Below, one piece after another: positions 16,202 to 25,319 of a DNA stretch of 64,000 nucleotides. The notes beneath the pieces were generated by a model. The model saw only the letters and a list, made by a program, of their open reading frames with translations, did no database searches and was not told the DNA's origin. Positions within the stretch are counted from its first letter, which is position 1, and each line of letters begins with the position of its first letter. The translations under genes and the position numbers were made by a program. The DNA lies in assembly GCF_900215145.1 (NCBI RefSeq), contig NZ_OBDO01000002.1, forward strand, positions 186,001 to 250,000, read 5' to 3'. The DNA is from Geodermatophilus sabuli. Its GTDB lineage: Bacteria > Actinomycetota > Actinomycetes > Mycobacteriales > Geodermatophilaceae.

Positions 16202-17977
16202 TCAGCCGCGGTGCCGGCCACCCGACGTGCCGGCGTTGCCCGGCCGGCCGGACGGCGGCGGGGTCGAGGTGGGTGCCGCGGCGCCCACCGCCTGCACCGC
16301 CTGGTCGGTGTCGTCGTCCGCGGCGGGGGCGCCCGCGGTCTGCTCGGCGGCCTGCCGTGCCTGGATGCCGGACTTGTCCGACAGCGCCAGCTGCGGCAGG
16401 AACAGGAACACGAAGAACCCGATGACCACCACGCAGGCGGCGATCAGGAACACCAGGTCGATGGTGTTGGAGAACCCCACCTTGAACGGCTCGACCAGGA
16501 GCGGCTCGGTCCCGATCGCGCTGGTGTCGTCCAGGGCCCGGCTGAAGTCGAACCGCGCGGCAGCGGCGGCGACCTCGGGGTCCCGTGCGGCGGCGTCGGT
16601 GACGGCGGTGCCGATGTCGGTGGGCAGCCGGGTGAACATGATCGAGAGGAAGGCGGCGGTCCCGATGGTGCCGCCCATCTGGCGGAAGAACGTCACTGAC
16701 GAGGTGGCCACCCCGATCTCCCGCGGCGAGACGGCGTTCTGGACGGCGAGGATGACCGGCTGGAAGTTGAAGCCGAGGCCCAGGCCGAGCACCACCATGA
16801 ACGGCACCAGCGTCCAGATCGAGGTGTCGGCCTCGACGACCAGCGACATCCCGACCAGGGCGATCGTCATCAGCGCGATGCCCACGAGGGGGAAGGCCTT
16901 GTACTTCCCGGTCCTGGAGATCGCGATGCCGGAGCTCATCGCCCCGACCATGATCCCGGCGACCAGCGGGATCAGCTGCAGGCCGGCGACCGTCGCGCTG
17001 GAGCCGTGCACGATCTGCAGGTACTGGGGGAGCAGCAGCAGGCCGCCGAACATGCCGGCGCCCATCACGACGCTGCCGATGGCGCTGACGGTGAAGCTGC
17101 GGTTGCCGAACAGACGCAGGGGGAGCAGCGCCTCCTCGCGGTACGCGCGCTCGGCGAGCAGGAACAGCGCGAAGCCGACCGCGCCGATCGCGTAGCAGGC
17201 GAGGGCACGGCCCGACGTCCAGCCCCACAGCCGGCCTTGCTCGGCCACGATCAGCAACGGCACGAGGAAGGTGATCAACGCGAGCGCGCCGGGCCAGTCG
17301 ATGCGGTGGTCGCGGCGTTCGTGCGGCAGGTGCAGGACGCGGTAGACCGCGACGAAGGCGAGCAGGCCCAGCGGCACGTTGATGAAGAAGATCCAGCGCC
17401 AGCCGGTGATCCCCAGCAGCGAGGACTGCCCGGCGAAGAAGCCGCCGATGACCGGCCCGAGCACGCTGGAGGTGCCGAACACGGCCATGAAGTAGCCCTG
17501 GTACCGGGAGCGTTCCCGCGGCGGGACGATGTCGCCGATGATGGCCAGGGCCAGCGACATCAGGCCGCCGGCGCCGATGCCCTGGATCGCCCGGAACGCC
17601 GCGAGCTGGTACATCGAGTCGGCGATCCCGCACAGCACCGAGCCGACGACGAAGACGCCGATGGCGAACAGGTAGAACGGCCGGCGGCCGTAGATGTCGG
17701 ACAGCTTCCCGTACAGCGGGGTGGCGATCGTCGACGTGATGAGGAACGCCGTGGTGGCCCACGCCTGCAGGTCGTAGCCCTGCAGGTCGTCGGCGATGGT
17801 GCGGATGGCGGTGGAGACCACGGTCTGGTCGAGGGCGGCCAGGAACATCGCGATCATCAGTCCGACGAGGATCGTGACGATCTGCCGGTGGCTGAAGACG
17901 CCGTCGGCGTCCGGGGCGGCCGAGGCCGCGCGGGCGCTCCTCCGCCCGGCCGCGTCGGTGCGGGTGCTGTGGGTCAT
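16202..17977 (-). CDS. MFS drug exporter, DHA2 (EmrB/QacA) family
   Basis: This 591-aa exporter has about 14 helices. Seen motifs are LDQTVVSTAIRTIADD in helix 1 (D1 motif), G-K-L-S-D-I-Y-G-R-R-P (motif A, near residue 85), RAIQGIGAGGLMSL and a motif C-like GPVIGGFFAG. A soluble loop near residues 450-490 precedes the last helix, and the C-terminal tail of about 60 residues is disordered. The ATG at 17977 overlaps the marR-type gene stop (ATGA), so regulator and exporter form one operon, almost surely drug- or metabolite-responsive. The long open frame upstream to 21862 is antisense to hrpA and not real. Confidence 0.93.
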   Translation of the reverse strand: MTHSTRTDAAGRRSARAASAAPDADGVFSHRQIVTILVGLMIAMFLAALDQTVVSTAIRTIADDLQGYDLQAWATTAFLITSTIATPLYGKLSDIYGRRPFYLFAIGVFVVGSVLCGIADSMYQLAAFRAIQGIGAGGLMSLALAIIGDIVPPRERSRYQGYFMAVFGTSSVLGPVIGGFFAGQSSLLGITGWRWIFFINVPLGLLAFVAVYRVLHLPHERRDHRIDWPGALALITFLVPLLIVAEQGRLWGWTSGRALACYAIGAVGFALFLLAERAYREEALLPLRLFGNRSFTVSAIGSVVMGAGMFGGLLLLPQYLQIVHGSSATVAGLQLIPLVAGIMVGAMSSGIAISRTGKYKAFPLVGIALMTIALVGMSLVVEADTSIWTLVPFMVVLGLGLGFNFQPVILAVQNAVSPREIGVATSSVTFFRQMGGTIGTAAFLSIMFTRLPTDIGTAVTDAAARDPEVAAAAARFDFSRALDDTSAIGTEPLLVEPFKVGFSNTIDLVFLIAACVVVIGFFVFLFLPQLALSDKSGIQARQAAEQTAGAPAADDDTDQAVQAVGAAAPTSTPPPSGRPGNAGTSGGRHRG

Positions 17978-18483
17978 GACTTCTCTCTCGGGGACGGCGC
18001 GGCGGGGGGCTCGGCGGGCAGGGACGAGGCGAGGTCGTCCATCAGCCGGCCGAAGAGGGTGGTGAGGGCCGCGAGGTCGGCCGCGGACCAGTCGGCGGTC
18101 ACGCGGGCCAGGACGGCCTCGCGCTCGCTGCGCATCTGCTCCAGCGCGGCGCGGCCGTCGTCGGTGACCACGAGCCGGCTGGCCCGACCGTCGGTCTCGT
18201 CGGCGACCCGCCGGACCAGGCGCTGCTCGATGAGCGTGGCGACGTGCCGGCTGACCGTGGACGGGTCGGCGTGCACCAGGTCGGCGAGCGCGCCCTGACG
18301 CAGGGGACCCAACCGGACCAGGGGGAACAGCAGGACGAGCGCGGCGCGGTCGCGCCCCTCGGTGGGCTGGGCGCTCTTCAGCGCGTGCGCCAGCCGCATG
18401 AAGCGGGGGAGCTGCTCGCCGAGGGTGCGGACCTCGGCCAGGCGGTCGGCAGCGGCCCCGGTGGGCTCGGTGGTGGGGGTCAC
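17974..18483 (-). CDS. MarR family transcriptional regulator
   Basis: The protein has about 169 aa with a winged helix: QGALADLVHADPSTVSRHVATL is the helix-turn-helix and the wing is RRVADETDGRASRLVVTDDG, both typical of MarR. It should repress its own operon, which continues into the MFS exporter through an ATGA overlap. The start is set at the GTG at 18483, with CCGGAG six bases upstream; a second GTG at 18489 is possible. Longer starts would run through the palindrome at 18519-18536, which must lie in the promoter. Confidence 0.9.
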   Translation of the reverse strand: MTPTTEPTGAAADRLAEVRTLGEQLPRFMRLAHALKSAQPTEGRDRAALVLLFPLVRLGPLRQGALADLVHADPSTVSRHVATLIEQRLVRRVADETDGRASRLVVTDDGRAALEQMRSEREAVLARVTADWSAADLAALTTLFGRLMDDLASSLPAEPPAAPSPREKS

Positions 18484-18518
18484 GGGCACTCCGGAGCCGG
18501 ACGACGGAACATGTGCAT

Positions 18519-18536
18519 CGTACAACCGGTTGTACG
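18519..18536. promoter_or_regulatory. 18-bp perfect palindrome, probable MarR operator
   Basis: CGTACAACCGGTTGTACG is a perfect palindrome 36 bases upstream of the marR-type start, in the 211-base divergent gap to hrpA. Length and symmetry fit a MarR dimer site. Outer TGCAT (18514) and ATGCA (18540) extend the dyad imperfectly. It likely controls the regulator-exporter operon; hrpA control is possible but less likely at 160 bases. Confidence 0.7.
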
Positions 18537-18694
18537 CCGCATGCATGGAGTTGTCGGCCCCATGCGGTGAGGTCCGCCACTGCACCCCCGGGCAACGACG
18601 GTGGGATCCTGGACGCCGGTACCCGCCGCCGCGGCGCTCCACCCTGCCGCCGTCCCCTCCTGGCGGCCCCACCCACCGATCGAGGAGCTGGACC

Positions 18695-21600
18695 GTGACC
18701 ACCCCGCCCGACGACCTGCGGACGCGGCTGGCCGGCCTCACCCTCGAGGACGAGCACCGCCTGCGCCGTCGTCTCGACGGCACCCGCCGCACCCGCGACG
18801 CGCAGGCCCGGGCCCGCCAGCAGGCGGCGATCGCCACCGACGTCACCGCCGCCGAGGAGCGGATCGCCCGTCGCCGGGCCGCCGTCCCGACGGTCAACTA
18901 CCCCGCCGCGCTGCCGGTGAGCATGCGCCGCGACGACATCGCCGCGGCGCTGCGCGAGCACCAGGTGGTCGTCGTCGCGGGGGAGACCGGGTCCGGCAAG
19001 ACCACCCAGCTGCCCAAGATCGCCCTCGAGCTGGGCCGGGGCGTCCGGGGGCGGATCGGGCACACCCAGCCGCGCCGGATCGCCGCCCGCACCGTCGCCG
19101 AGCGGATCGCCGAGGAGCTGGAGCGGCCGCTGGGCGACGTCGTCGGCTGGAAGGTCCGGTTCACCGACCAGGTCGGCGACACGACGCTGGTCAAGGTCAT
19201 GACCGACGGTGTCCTGCTCGCCGAGATCGGCCGCGACCGGCTGCTGCGCCAGTACGACACGCTGATCATCGACGAGGCGCACGAGCGCAGCCTCAACATC
19301 GACTTCCTGCTCGGCTACCTCGCCCGGCTGCTGCCGCAGCGGCCGGACCTCAAGCTCGTCATCACCTCCGCGACGATCGACGTCGAGCGGATCGCCAAGC
19401 ACTTCAGCGCGGACGGCGCCGAGGTGCCGGTGGTCGAGGTGAGCGGGCGCACCTACCCGGTGGAGGTCCGCTACCGGCCGGTGGTCGACCCCGACGCCCC
19501 CGAGGGCGACCCCGCCGCCGACCCGGACCGCGACCAGGTGACCGCGATCGCCGACGCCGTCGACGAGCTGCTGGCCGAGGGGCCGGGCGACGTCCTGGTG
19601 TTCCTCGCCGGTGAGCGGGAGATCCGGGACACCGCCGACGTCCTGGGCGAGCGCTTCCCCTCCGCGGAGGTCGTCCCGCTCTACTCGCGGCTGTCGGCCG
19701 CCGACCAGCACAAGGTCTTCGCGCCGCACACCGGTCGGCGGATCGTGCTGGCCACCAACGTCGCCGAGACCTCGCTCACCGTGCCGGGCATCCGGTACGT
19801 CGTCGACCCGGGCACGGCGCGGATCTCGCGGTACAGCGCGCGGCTGAAGGTGCAGCGGCTGCCGATCGAGCCGATCAGCCAGGCCTCGGCGCGGCAGCGG
19901 TCGGGCCGCTGCGGGCGCACCTCCGACGGCATCGCGATCCGGCTCTACACGGAGGAGGACTTCGAGAGCCGGCCGGAGTACACCGACCCGGAGATCCTGC
20001 GCACCAGCCTGGCCTCGGTGCTGCTGCAGATGGCCGCGCTCGGGCTCGGGGACGTCGCCGACTTCCCGTTCATCGACCCGCCGGATCGCCGGGCCGTCGC
20101 CGACGGCATCGCGCTGCTGGAGGAGCTCGGCGCCCTCGAGCCCTCCGGTGACGACCCCGCCCGCCGCCGGCTGACCCCCACCGGGCGGGCGCTGGCCGCC
20201 CTGCCGCTGGACCCGCGCATGGCCCGGATGGTGGTCGAGGCCGACCGGCGCGGGGTGCTCGAGGAGGTCCTCGTCATCGCCGCCGGGCTGACCATCCAGG
20301 ACCCCCGTGAGCGGCCGACGGAGCACCAGCAGGCCGCCGACGAGATGCACGCGCGGTTCGCCGACGAGAACTCCGACTTCCTCGCCCTGCTCAACCTGTG
20401 GCGGTACCTCGGCGAGCAGCAGGAGGCGCTCTCGGGCAGCCAGTTCCGGCGCACCATCAAGCGGGAGTTCCTGCACTACCTGCGCATCCGCGAGTGGCAG
20501 GACCTCTACGGCCAGCTCCGCAGCACCGCCCGCCGGCTGGGCATGTCCGTGGGCGAGCCGGCCGCCGAGCCGGACGAGCGCGGCATCCACACCGCCCTGC
20601 TGGCCGGGCTGCTGTCGCACGTCGGTGTGCAGGTCGAGGACGCCAAGGCCGGGCGCGGCCGGGGCCGGGAGTACCTCGGCGCCCGCAACGCCCGGTTCGT
20701 GATCGCGCCGGGCACCCCGCTGGCGAAGAAGCCGCCGCGCTGGGTGGTCGCCGCGGAGCTGGTCGAGACCAGCCGGCTGTTCGCCCGCACCGTCGCCCGC
20801 ATCGACCCCGAGGTCGTGGAGCGGCTGGCCGACCACCTGGTCAAGCGGCAGTACTCCGAGCCCCGCTGGGACGCCAAGCGCGGCTCGGTCGTCGCCACCG
20901 AGCGGGTCACCCTCTACGGCATCCCGCTGGTCGTCGGGCGCCGCGTGCAGTACGGGTCGATCGACCCCGTCGTCTCGCGCGAGCTGTTCATCCGGCACGC
21001 GCTGGTGCAGGGCGAGTGGACGACCCACCACCGCTTCTGGCACGACAACCAGAAGGCGATGCAGCGGGTGGCCGAGCTGGAGGAGCGCGCCCGCCGCCGC
21101 GACATCCGGGTGGACGACGAGACGCTGTTCGAGCTCTACGACGCCCGCATCCCCGCCGACGTCGTCTCCACCCGGCACTTCGACAAGTGGTGGAAGGCCG
21201 CCCGGCGGGAGACCCCGGACCTGCTCACCTTCACCCCGGAGATGCTCACCAACGCCGCGGCGGCCGGGCAGGTGCGGGTCGAGGAGTTCCCCGACGAGGT
21301 GCCGCTGTCGCAGGGGCTGACCCTGCCGCTGTCCTACGCGTTCGCCCCGGGCACCCCGGCCGACGGCGTCACCGTCGACGTCCCCCTGGCGGTGCTCGAC
21401 GCCGTCGCGGAGCGGACGTCGGGGGAGTCGCTGGCCTTCACCGTCCCCGGGCTGCGGGAGGAGTTGGTCACCGCGCTGCTGCGCACCCTGCCCAAGCAGC
21501 TGCGCCGGGCGCTGGTGCCGATCCCCGACCGCGTCCGCGAGGTGCTGCCGCACATCGCGCCGACCGAGCCGCTGCTGCCGGCGCTGGAGCGGGAGCTGCG

Positions 21601-22660
21601 CCGGTCGGCGGCGGTGGTGGTCCCGCCGGACGCGTGGGCGCCGGACCAGGTGCCCGACCACCTGCGGGCCACCTTCCGCGTGGTCGACGACCGGCACCGG
21701 CCGCTGGCCACCGGCAAGGACCTGCAGGCGCTGCGCCGGGAGGTCGCGCCGCAGAGCCGGGCGAGCCTGGCCGCGGCGGCCTCGTCGGTGGAGCGCACGG
21801 GGCTCACCACGTGGTCGTTCGGCACGCTGCCGCGCACCGTCGACGTCCGCCGCGGCGGCCACGTGGTCACCGCCTTCCCCGCGCTGGTCGACGAGGGCCA
21901 GACCGTGGGCATCCGCGTGGTCGCGACCGAGGTGGAGGCCACCCGGCTGACCTGGCGCGGCGCTCGCCGGTTGCTGGTGCTGGTCGCCGGTTCACCCACC
22001 CGGCAGGTGGTGAAGTCGCTGTCGCCGCGCACGCGCCTGGCGCTGCAGTTCAACCCGGACGGCGAGATCCCCGCCCTGGTCGACGACTGCGTGGACGCCG
22101 CCGCCGACGAGCTCATCGCCGCCGCCGGCGGACCCCCGCGCGACGAGGCCGCCTTCACCGCCCTGGTCGGGACGGCGCGGACGCAGTTGCTGCCGTTGAC
22201 CACCGACACGGTGCAGAAGGTGGAGGCGGTGCTCACCCGGGCTCGCGAGGTCGCGGTGGCGATCGGCGCGGCGCCCGGACGGCGGGTACCCGAGGCGGCG
22301 GTCGCCGACCTGCGCCGGCAGATGGGTGGATTGCTGCACCGCGGGTTCGTCGCCGCGACCGGGCGCCGCCGGCTGCCCGACGTCGTCCGGTACCTCACGG
22401 CGATGGTGCACCGGCTGGAGAAGCTGCCGGCCAACGCCGTCCGCGACGAGCTGTGGATGGCGCAGGTCGCGGCGGTCACCGCGGAGTACGAGCAGCTGCG
22501 CCGGCAGGTCCCGGCCACGGGGGCGCCGGACGACCCGGTGGCGCGGGTGCGCTGGATGATCGAGGAGCTGCGGGTCGGCCTGTTCGCGCAGAGCATCGGG
22601 ACGCCGCGGGCGATCTCCGAGCAGCGGGTCTACAAGGCGATCGACCAGCTCACCGCCTGA
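18695..22660 (+). CDS. hrpA: ATP-dependent RNA helicase HrpA (DEAH box)
   Basis: The GTG at 18695 follows GAGGAG at seven bases. The product has 1321 aa, the normal size for HrpA. Motifs in order are Walker A GETGSGKTT (about 96), TQPRRIAAR, DEAHERS, SAT, the VFLAGEREI block, TNVAETSLTVPGI and the motif VI QRSGRCGRT. After the helicase core come the ratchet/OB region and a long C-terminal DUF3418-type domain found in HrpA proteins. It acts on structured RNA in the cytoplasm. It is monocistronic, flanked upstream by the marR operator region and downstream by a double palindrome. Nothing is odd in the motifs. Confidence 0.96.
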   Translation: MTTPPDDLRTRLAGLTLEDEHRLRRRLDGTRRTRDAQARARQQAAIATDVTAAEERIARRRAAVPTVNYPAALPVSMRRDDIAAALREHQVVVVAGETGSGKTTQLPKIALELGRGVRGRIGHTQPRRIAARTVAERIAEELERPLGDVVGWKVRFTDQVGDTTLVKVMTDGVLLAEIGRDRLLRQYDTLIIDEAHERSLNIDFLLGYLARLLPQRPDLKLVITSATIDVERIAKHFSADGAEVPVVEVSGRTYPVEVRYRPVVDPDAPEGDPAADPDRDQVTAIADAVDELLAEGPGDVLVFLAGEREIRDTADVLGERFPSAEVVPLYSRLSAADQHKVFAPHTGRRIVLATNVAETSLTVPGIRYVVDPGTARISRYSARLKVQRLPIEPISQASARQRSGRCGRTSDGIAIRLYTEEDFESRPEYTDPEILRTSLASVLLQMAALGLGDVADFPFIDPPDRRAVADGIALLEELGALEPSGDDPARRRLTPTGRALAALPLDPRMARMVVEADRRGVLEEVLVIAAGLTIQDPRERPTEHQQAADEMHARFADENSDFLALLNLWRYLGEQQEALSGSQFRRTIKREFLHYLRIREWQDLYGQLRSTARRLGMSVGEPAAEPDERGIHTALLAGLLSHVGVQVEDAKAGRGRGREYLGARNARFVIAPGTPLAKKPPRWVVAAELVETSRLFARTVARIDPEVVERLADHLVKRQYSEPRWDAKRGSVVATERVTLYGIPLVVGRRVQYGSIDPVVSRELFIRHALVQGEWTTHHRFWHDNQKAMQRVAELEERARRRDIRVDDETLFELYDARIPADVVSTRHFDKWWKAARRETPDLLTFTPEMLTNAAAAGQVRVEEFPDEVPLSQGLTLPLSYAFAPGTPADGVTVDVPLAVLDAVAERTSGESLAFTVPGLREELVTALLRTLPKQLRRALVPIPDRVREVLPHIAPTEPLLPALERELRRSAAVVVPPDAWAPDQVPDHLRATFRVVDDRHRPLATGKDLQALRREVAPQSRASLAAAASSVERTGLTTWSFGTLPRTVDVRRGGHVVTAFPALVDEGQTVGIRVVATEVEATRLTWRGARRLLVLVAGSPTRQVVKSLSPRTRLALQFNPDGEIPALVDDCVDAAADELIAAAGGPPRDEAAFTALVGTARTQLLPLTTDTVQKVEAVLTRAREVAVAIGAAPGRRVPEAAVADLRRQMGGLLHRGFVAATGRRRLPDVVRYLTAMVHRLEKLPANAVRDELWMAQVAAVTAEYEQLRRQVPATGAPDDPVARVRWMIEELRVGLFAQSIGTPRAISEQRVYKAIDQLTA

Positions 22661-22665
22661 CCCCC

Positions 22666-22722
22666 CCGTCGGTTTCCGCGGAAACCGACGGATGCGGCCC
22701 GTCGGTTTCCGCGGGAACCGAC
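22666..22722. repeat. Two tandem palindromes (GTCGGTTTCCGCGG type), also terminator-like
   Basis: Two copies of nearly the same palindrome stand side by side just after hrpA: 22666-22691 is perfect and 22701-22722 has one mismatch. Each is GTCGGTTTCC, GC, then the reverse complement. A half copy lies at 29294-29307 after the molybdenum hydroxylase operon. All copies are at 3' ends of genes, which suggests a dispersed palindromic element used as a transcription terminator for the convergent hrpA and HTH genes. Confidence 0.7.
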
Positions 22723-22734
22723 AGGGGTGGGGGC

Positions 22735-23115
22735 TCAGGCCTGGGCGCGGGCGGCCTCGGCGCGGTCGCGCAGCAGGGCGGAGATGCGCTGCCGCGTCAC
22801 GCCGAAGAGGGCGGCGATGCGGTTGATGCTCACCTGCTCGGACTGCAGGGCGTGCGCCTGCTCGCGGCGCCAGGCGCCACCGGCCGTCGACAGGGCCGCC
22901 ATCACGGTGCTGATCTGCTCCACCACGAGGGGGCGCCGCTCCTCGGTGACGATGTCCAGCCAGGCCCGCCCCGAGCGCCGCGCGTCCAGCAGCCTCTCGG
23001 CGCGCGCCCGTGCCCCGGTCAGCTCGACGAGGCAGGTGTCGAGCACGGCGAGCAGCGCGGAGAGCGCCTCGGCGGCGTCGTCGGTGGTCTCGGCGGTTCG
23101 CTCCTCGACGTCCAC
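22735..23115 (-). CDS. Small HTH DNA-binding protein (126 aa)
   Basis: The GTG at 23115 follows GGGAGGAGG and gives 126 aa. The N-terminal 70 residues are helical and rich in Ala/Glu/Leu (ETTDDAAEALSALLAVLD). The C-terminal part is a clear helix-turn-helix, INRIAALFGVTRQRISALL, the type found in phage and developmental regulators. No ligand domain is recognised. The long gap to the divergent ATPase gene carries three TTGCAC-type octamers (23164-23276), a plausible operator for this protein. The family is not identified. Confidence 0.75.
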   Translation of the reverse strand: MDVEERTAETTDDAAEALSALLAVLDTCLVELTGARARAERLLDARRSGRAWLDIVTEERRPLVVEQISTVMAALSTAGGAWRREQAHALQSEQVSINRIAALFGVTRQRISALLRDRAEAARAQA

Positions 23116-23163
23116 GACGCCTCCTCCCGCCACTCCAGCGGCGTCCAGTGGGCAACAACTGGA

Positions 23164-23276
23164 TTGCACACTACCCGACTGAACGCGGGTTGCGTGCAAG
23201 GGGCGTGACGCGCGGTGTCGATGGCGGGTGGGGGTCGTTGCGCAGCGCCGGTTCGCCATGGTTCTGTTGTGTGCAA
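23164..23276. promoter_or_regulatory. Three TTGCAC(A/G)C octamers in divergent promoter region
   Basis: TTGCACAC occurs at 23164-23171, its inverted relative TTGCACGC (read on minus) at 23192-23199 and inverted TTGCACAC at 23269-23276. All lie within the 211-base gap between the HTH gene and the divergent ATPase gene. Repetition in both orientations suggests operator half-sites. Assignment to the HTH protein is inference. Confidence 0.4.
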
Positions 23277-23326
23277 CCGAGTGGCGCGGCTGGCATGGGG
23301 ACCCGGCGCCTTCCCGAGGAGACCGG

Positions 23327-23710
23327 ATGTCCACGCTCAGCGCCGTCATCGACCTGACCCCCGCGCCGCCCAGCGTGCGGGTCGCCCGCCGCCTGGTGCA
23401 GGACCTGCTGCAGGCGTGGCGGGCCCCGCACGACACCGAGGACGCCACGCTGCTGACCACCGAGGTCGTGGCCAACGTCATCGACCACGTGGGCGGGGAG
23501 GCGTCGTTCACCCTCGAGGTCACCCTGTCCGACGAGTGGCTGCGGATCGCGGTGGTCGACGGGTCGGCGGTGCAGCCCCTCGTGCGCGAGCTCGACGTGA
23601 CCGCCGCCCGCGGCCGCGGGATGCGGCTGGTCGCCGGCATCGCCGACCGCTGGGGCGTGGAGCCCCACAGCGGCGGCAAGCGGGTCTGGTTCGACCTGGC
23701 CCCGGCGTAG
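23327..23710 (+). CDS. RsbW-like anti-sigma/regulatory ATPase (HATPase_c_2)
   Basis: The 127-aa protein is a stand-alone GHKL ATPase domain. SVRVARRLVQDLL is helix 1, LLTTEVVANVIDHVG is the N-box (E-x-x-x-N), IAVVDGS the G1 region and GRGMRLVAGIADRWG the G2 region, then GGKRVWFDL at the end. This is the layout of the many small RsbW/SpoIIAB-type proteins of actinobacteria that bind anti-anti-sigma partners or sigma factors. The ATG at 23327 follows GAGGAG. The SpoIIE-type phosphatase at 50606 in this window belongs to the same kind of partner-switching network, though there is no direct linkage. Confidence 0.85.
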   Translation: MSTLSAVIDLTPAPPSVRVARRLVQDLLQAWRAPHDTEDATLLTTEVVANVIDHVGGEASFTLEVTLSDEWLRIAVVDGSAVQPLVRELDVTAARGRGMRLVAGIADRWGVEPHSGGKRVWFDLAPA

Positions 23711-23787
23711 TCGTGAGCGCCCGGTGGTTTGTCATCGACGGCTGGCGGGGAGCCCTCCGGGGACCGCACGAGCCAGGAGGAGATGCC

Positions 23788-23952
23788 ATGAGCGAGCCGA
23801 CCGGACGCACCGAGAGCGCCGGCGAGGGCCTGTCCGACGAGGAGATGGTCCGCACCGTCGCCGAGCAGACCGACAGCGCCTCCGAGCACGCCGACGTGGC
23901 GGGCAAGGACTGGGACGGCGACCCGTCCTCGGCGCCGGACCCCACCAGCTGA
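23788..23952 (+). CDS. Small acidic hypothetical protein (54 aa)
   Basis: An ATG preceded by AGGAGGAG at seven bases opens a 54-aa, strongly acidic protein rich in Ser, Glu, Asp and Pro, without hydrophobic segments and probably disordered. The excellent ribosome site and biased codons support it as a real gene. It lies 77 bases after the RsbW-like gene and 13 bases before the P450 gene, so the three may share a transcript. The function is unknown. Confidence 0.65.
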   Translation: MSEPTGRTESAGEGLSDEEMVRTVAEQTDSASEHADVAGKDWDGDPSSAPDPTS

Positions 23953-23965
23953 GCCCGGGGCGGGG

Positions 23966-25318
23966 GTGAGCTCCCCCGCCGGGACCCGCGCACGGCGGAC
24001 GCGGCCGTCCGCCGTGCCCGGCCCGGTCCGGACGGTGGCTCGCTGGGCCGTGCGGCACGGCCTGCCCGCGGCCTACCTGAGCCGCGCCGTCGGCCGGGGC
24101 GACCTGGTCGCCCGGCTGATGCGCGACCCGGCGCTGCGCGCCGAGCCGTACGCGCTGTACGAGCAGCTGCGCGCCCGGGGGCCGTGGGTGCCCAGCGCCC
24201 TCGGGCCGGTCACCACCTCGCACGCCGCGGCCTCGGCGCTGCTGCGCTCGGACCGCTTCGGCGTCGGCTTCGACTGGTCGGCCGCGCCCCGGCCGGTGCG
24301 GTGGGCGCTGGCCGTCGGGGACGACCCCACCGCCACCGGCGTCGCCGAGCCGCCGTCGATGCTCGTCGTCGACCCGCCCGACCACACCCGGTACCGCAGG
24401 CTGGTCGGCCGGGCCTTCACGCCGCGTGCGACCGCGGCCGCCGAACCCCTGGTCCGGCGCACGGCCGAGGAGCTCCTGGACCGCCTGGAGGGCCCGGCCG
24501 CCCGCGGCGAGACCGTCGACCTGGTCGCCGCCTACGCCGCCCCGCTGCCCGTCCTGGTCATCGCCGACCTGCTCGGCGTGCCCGGCGACCGGCAGGAGGA
24601 CTTCCTGCGCTGGGGAGCGGCCGCCGCGGCCACCCTGGACCCCGGCCTGCCCTTCCGCCGGTTCCTGACCGCCGACCGCGCCATGCGGGCCCTGCACGCC
24701 TTCCTGGCCGAGCACTTCGCCCGGCTGCGCAGTGACCCCGGCGACGACCTCGTCAGCCAGCTCGTCACCGCGGCGGACGGCGGCGCGCTCACCGACCGCG
24801 AGCTGCACGCCACCGTGATGCTGCTGCTCGGCGCCGGCTTCGAGACGACGGTGAACCTGCTCGGCAACGCCGTCGTCCTCCTCGACGCGCACCGCGACCA
24901 GCGCGACGCCCTGCTGGCCGACCCGTCGGGCTGGCCGAACGCCGTGGAGGAGGTGCTCCGCCACGACAGTCCGGTGCAGATCACCGGCCGGATGGTGCGG
25001 ACGGACACCACCGTGGCTGGTACGGAGCTGGGAGCCGGCACCCGCGTCGTCGTCCTGCTGGGGGCGGCCAACCGCGACCCGGAGGTGTTCGCCGACCCCG
25101 GGCGCTTCGACGTCGCCCGCGCCGACGTGCGGGAGCACCTCGCCTTCTCCGCCGGAATCCACTACTGCGTCGGCGCCGGCCTCGCGCGGCTTGAGGGCGC
25201 CGTGGCGCTGCGGGCTCTCACCGAGCGCTTCCCGCGGCTGCGGGTGGCCGGCCGTCCGGTGCGGCGCGAGCTGCAGACCCTGCGTGGCTTCGAGCACCTG
25301 CCGGTGACCCTGCGCTGA
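23966..25318 (+). CDS. Cytochrome P450
   Basis: The 450-aa soluble bacterial P450 shows VVDPPDHTRYRRLVGRAFTP (helix C region), I-helix LLLGAGFETTVNL, the K-helix ExxR in EEVLRHDSP, a heme-binding loop FSAGIHYCVGAG with the axial Cys at about 401, and ARLEG after it. It is a class I type monooxygenase needing external ferredoxin and reductase, neither of which is adjacent. The GTG at 23966 has only a weak G-rich upstream site; a start further in would lose the basic N-terminal 15 residues. The substrate is unknown. Confidence 0.93.
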   Translation: MSSPAGTRARRTRPSAVPGPVRTVARWAVRHGLPAAYLSRAVGRGDLVARLMRDPALRAEPYALYEQLRARGPWVPSALGPVTTSHAAASALLRSDRFGVGFDWSAAPRPVRWALAVGDDPTATGVAEPPSMLVVDPPDHTRYRRLVGRAFTPRATAAAEPLVRRTAEELLDRLEGPAARGETVDLVAAYAAPLPVLVIADLLGVPGDRQEDFLRWGAAAAATLDPGLPFRRFLTADRAMRALHAFLAEHFARLRSDPGDDLVSQLVTAADGGALTDRELHATVMLLLGAGFETTVNLLGNAVVLLDAHRDQRDALLADPSGWPNAVEEVLRHDSPVQITGRMVRTDTTVAGTELGAGTRVVVLLGAANRDPEVFADPGRFDVARADVREHLAFSAGIHYCVGAGLARLEGAVALRALTERFPRLRVAGRPVRRELQTLRGFEHLPVTLR

Positions 25319-25319
25319 C

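Noticed and set aside
16077..17762. Upstream extension of the acyl-CoA dehydrogenase frame
   Set aside because: It is a shifted-frame shadow of the MFS gene. The ACAD family start and a ribosome site fit 16076.
17978..21862. Very long minus-strand open frame (part of a 1886-codon frame) opposite hrpA
   Set aside because: It is the GC-rich antisense shadow of hrpA. The sequence is low in hydrophobic order, and the real exporter begins at 17977 with an ATGA overlap.
22727..23182. 151-codon plus-strand frame over the small HTH gene
   Set aside because: Ser/Arg/Ala-rich antisense frame. The minus-strand frame has a clear helix-turn-helix and a GGGAGGAGG site.
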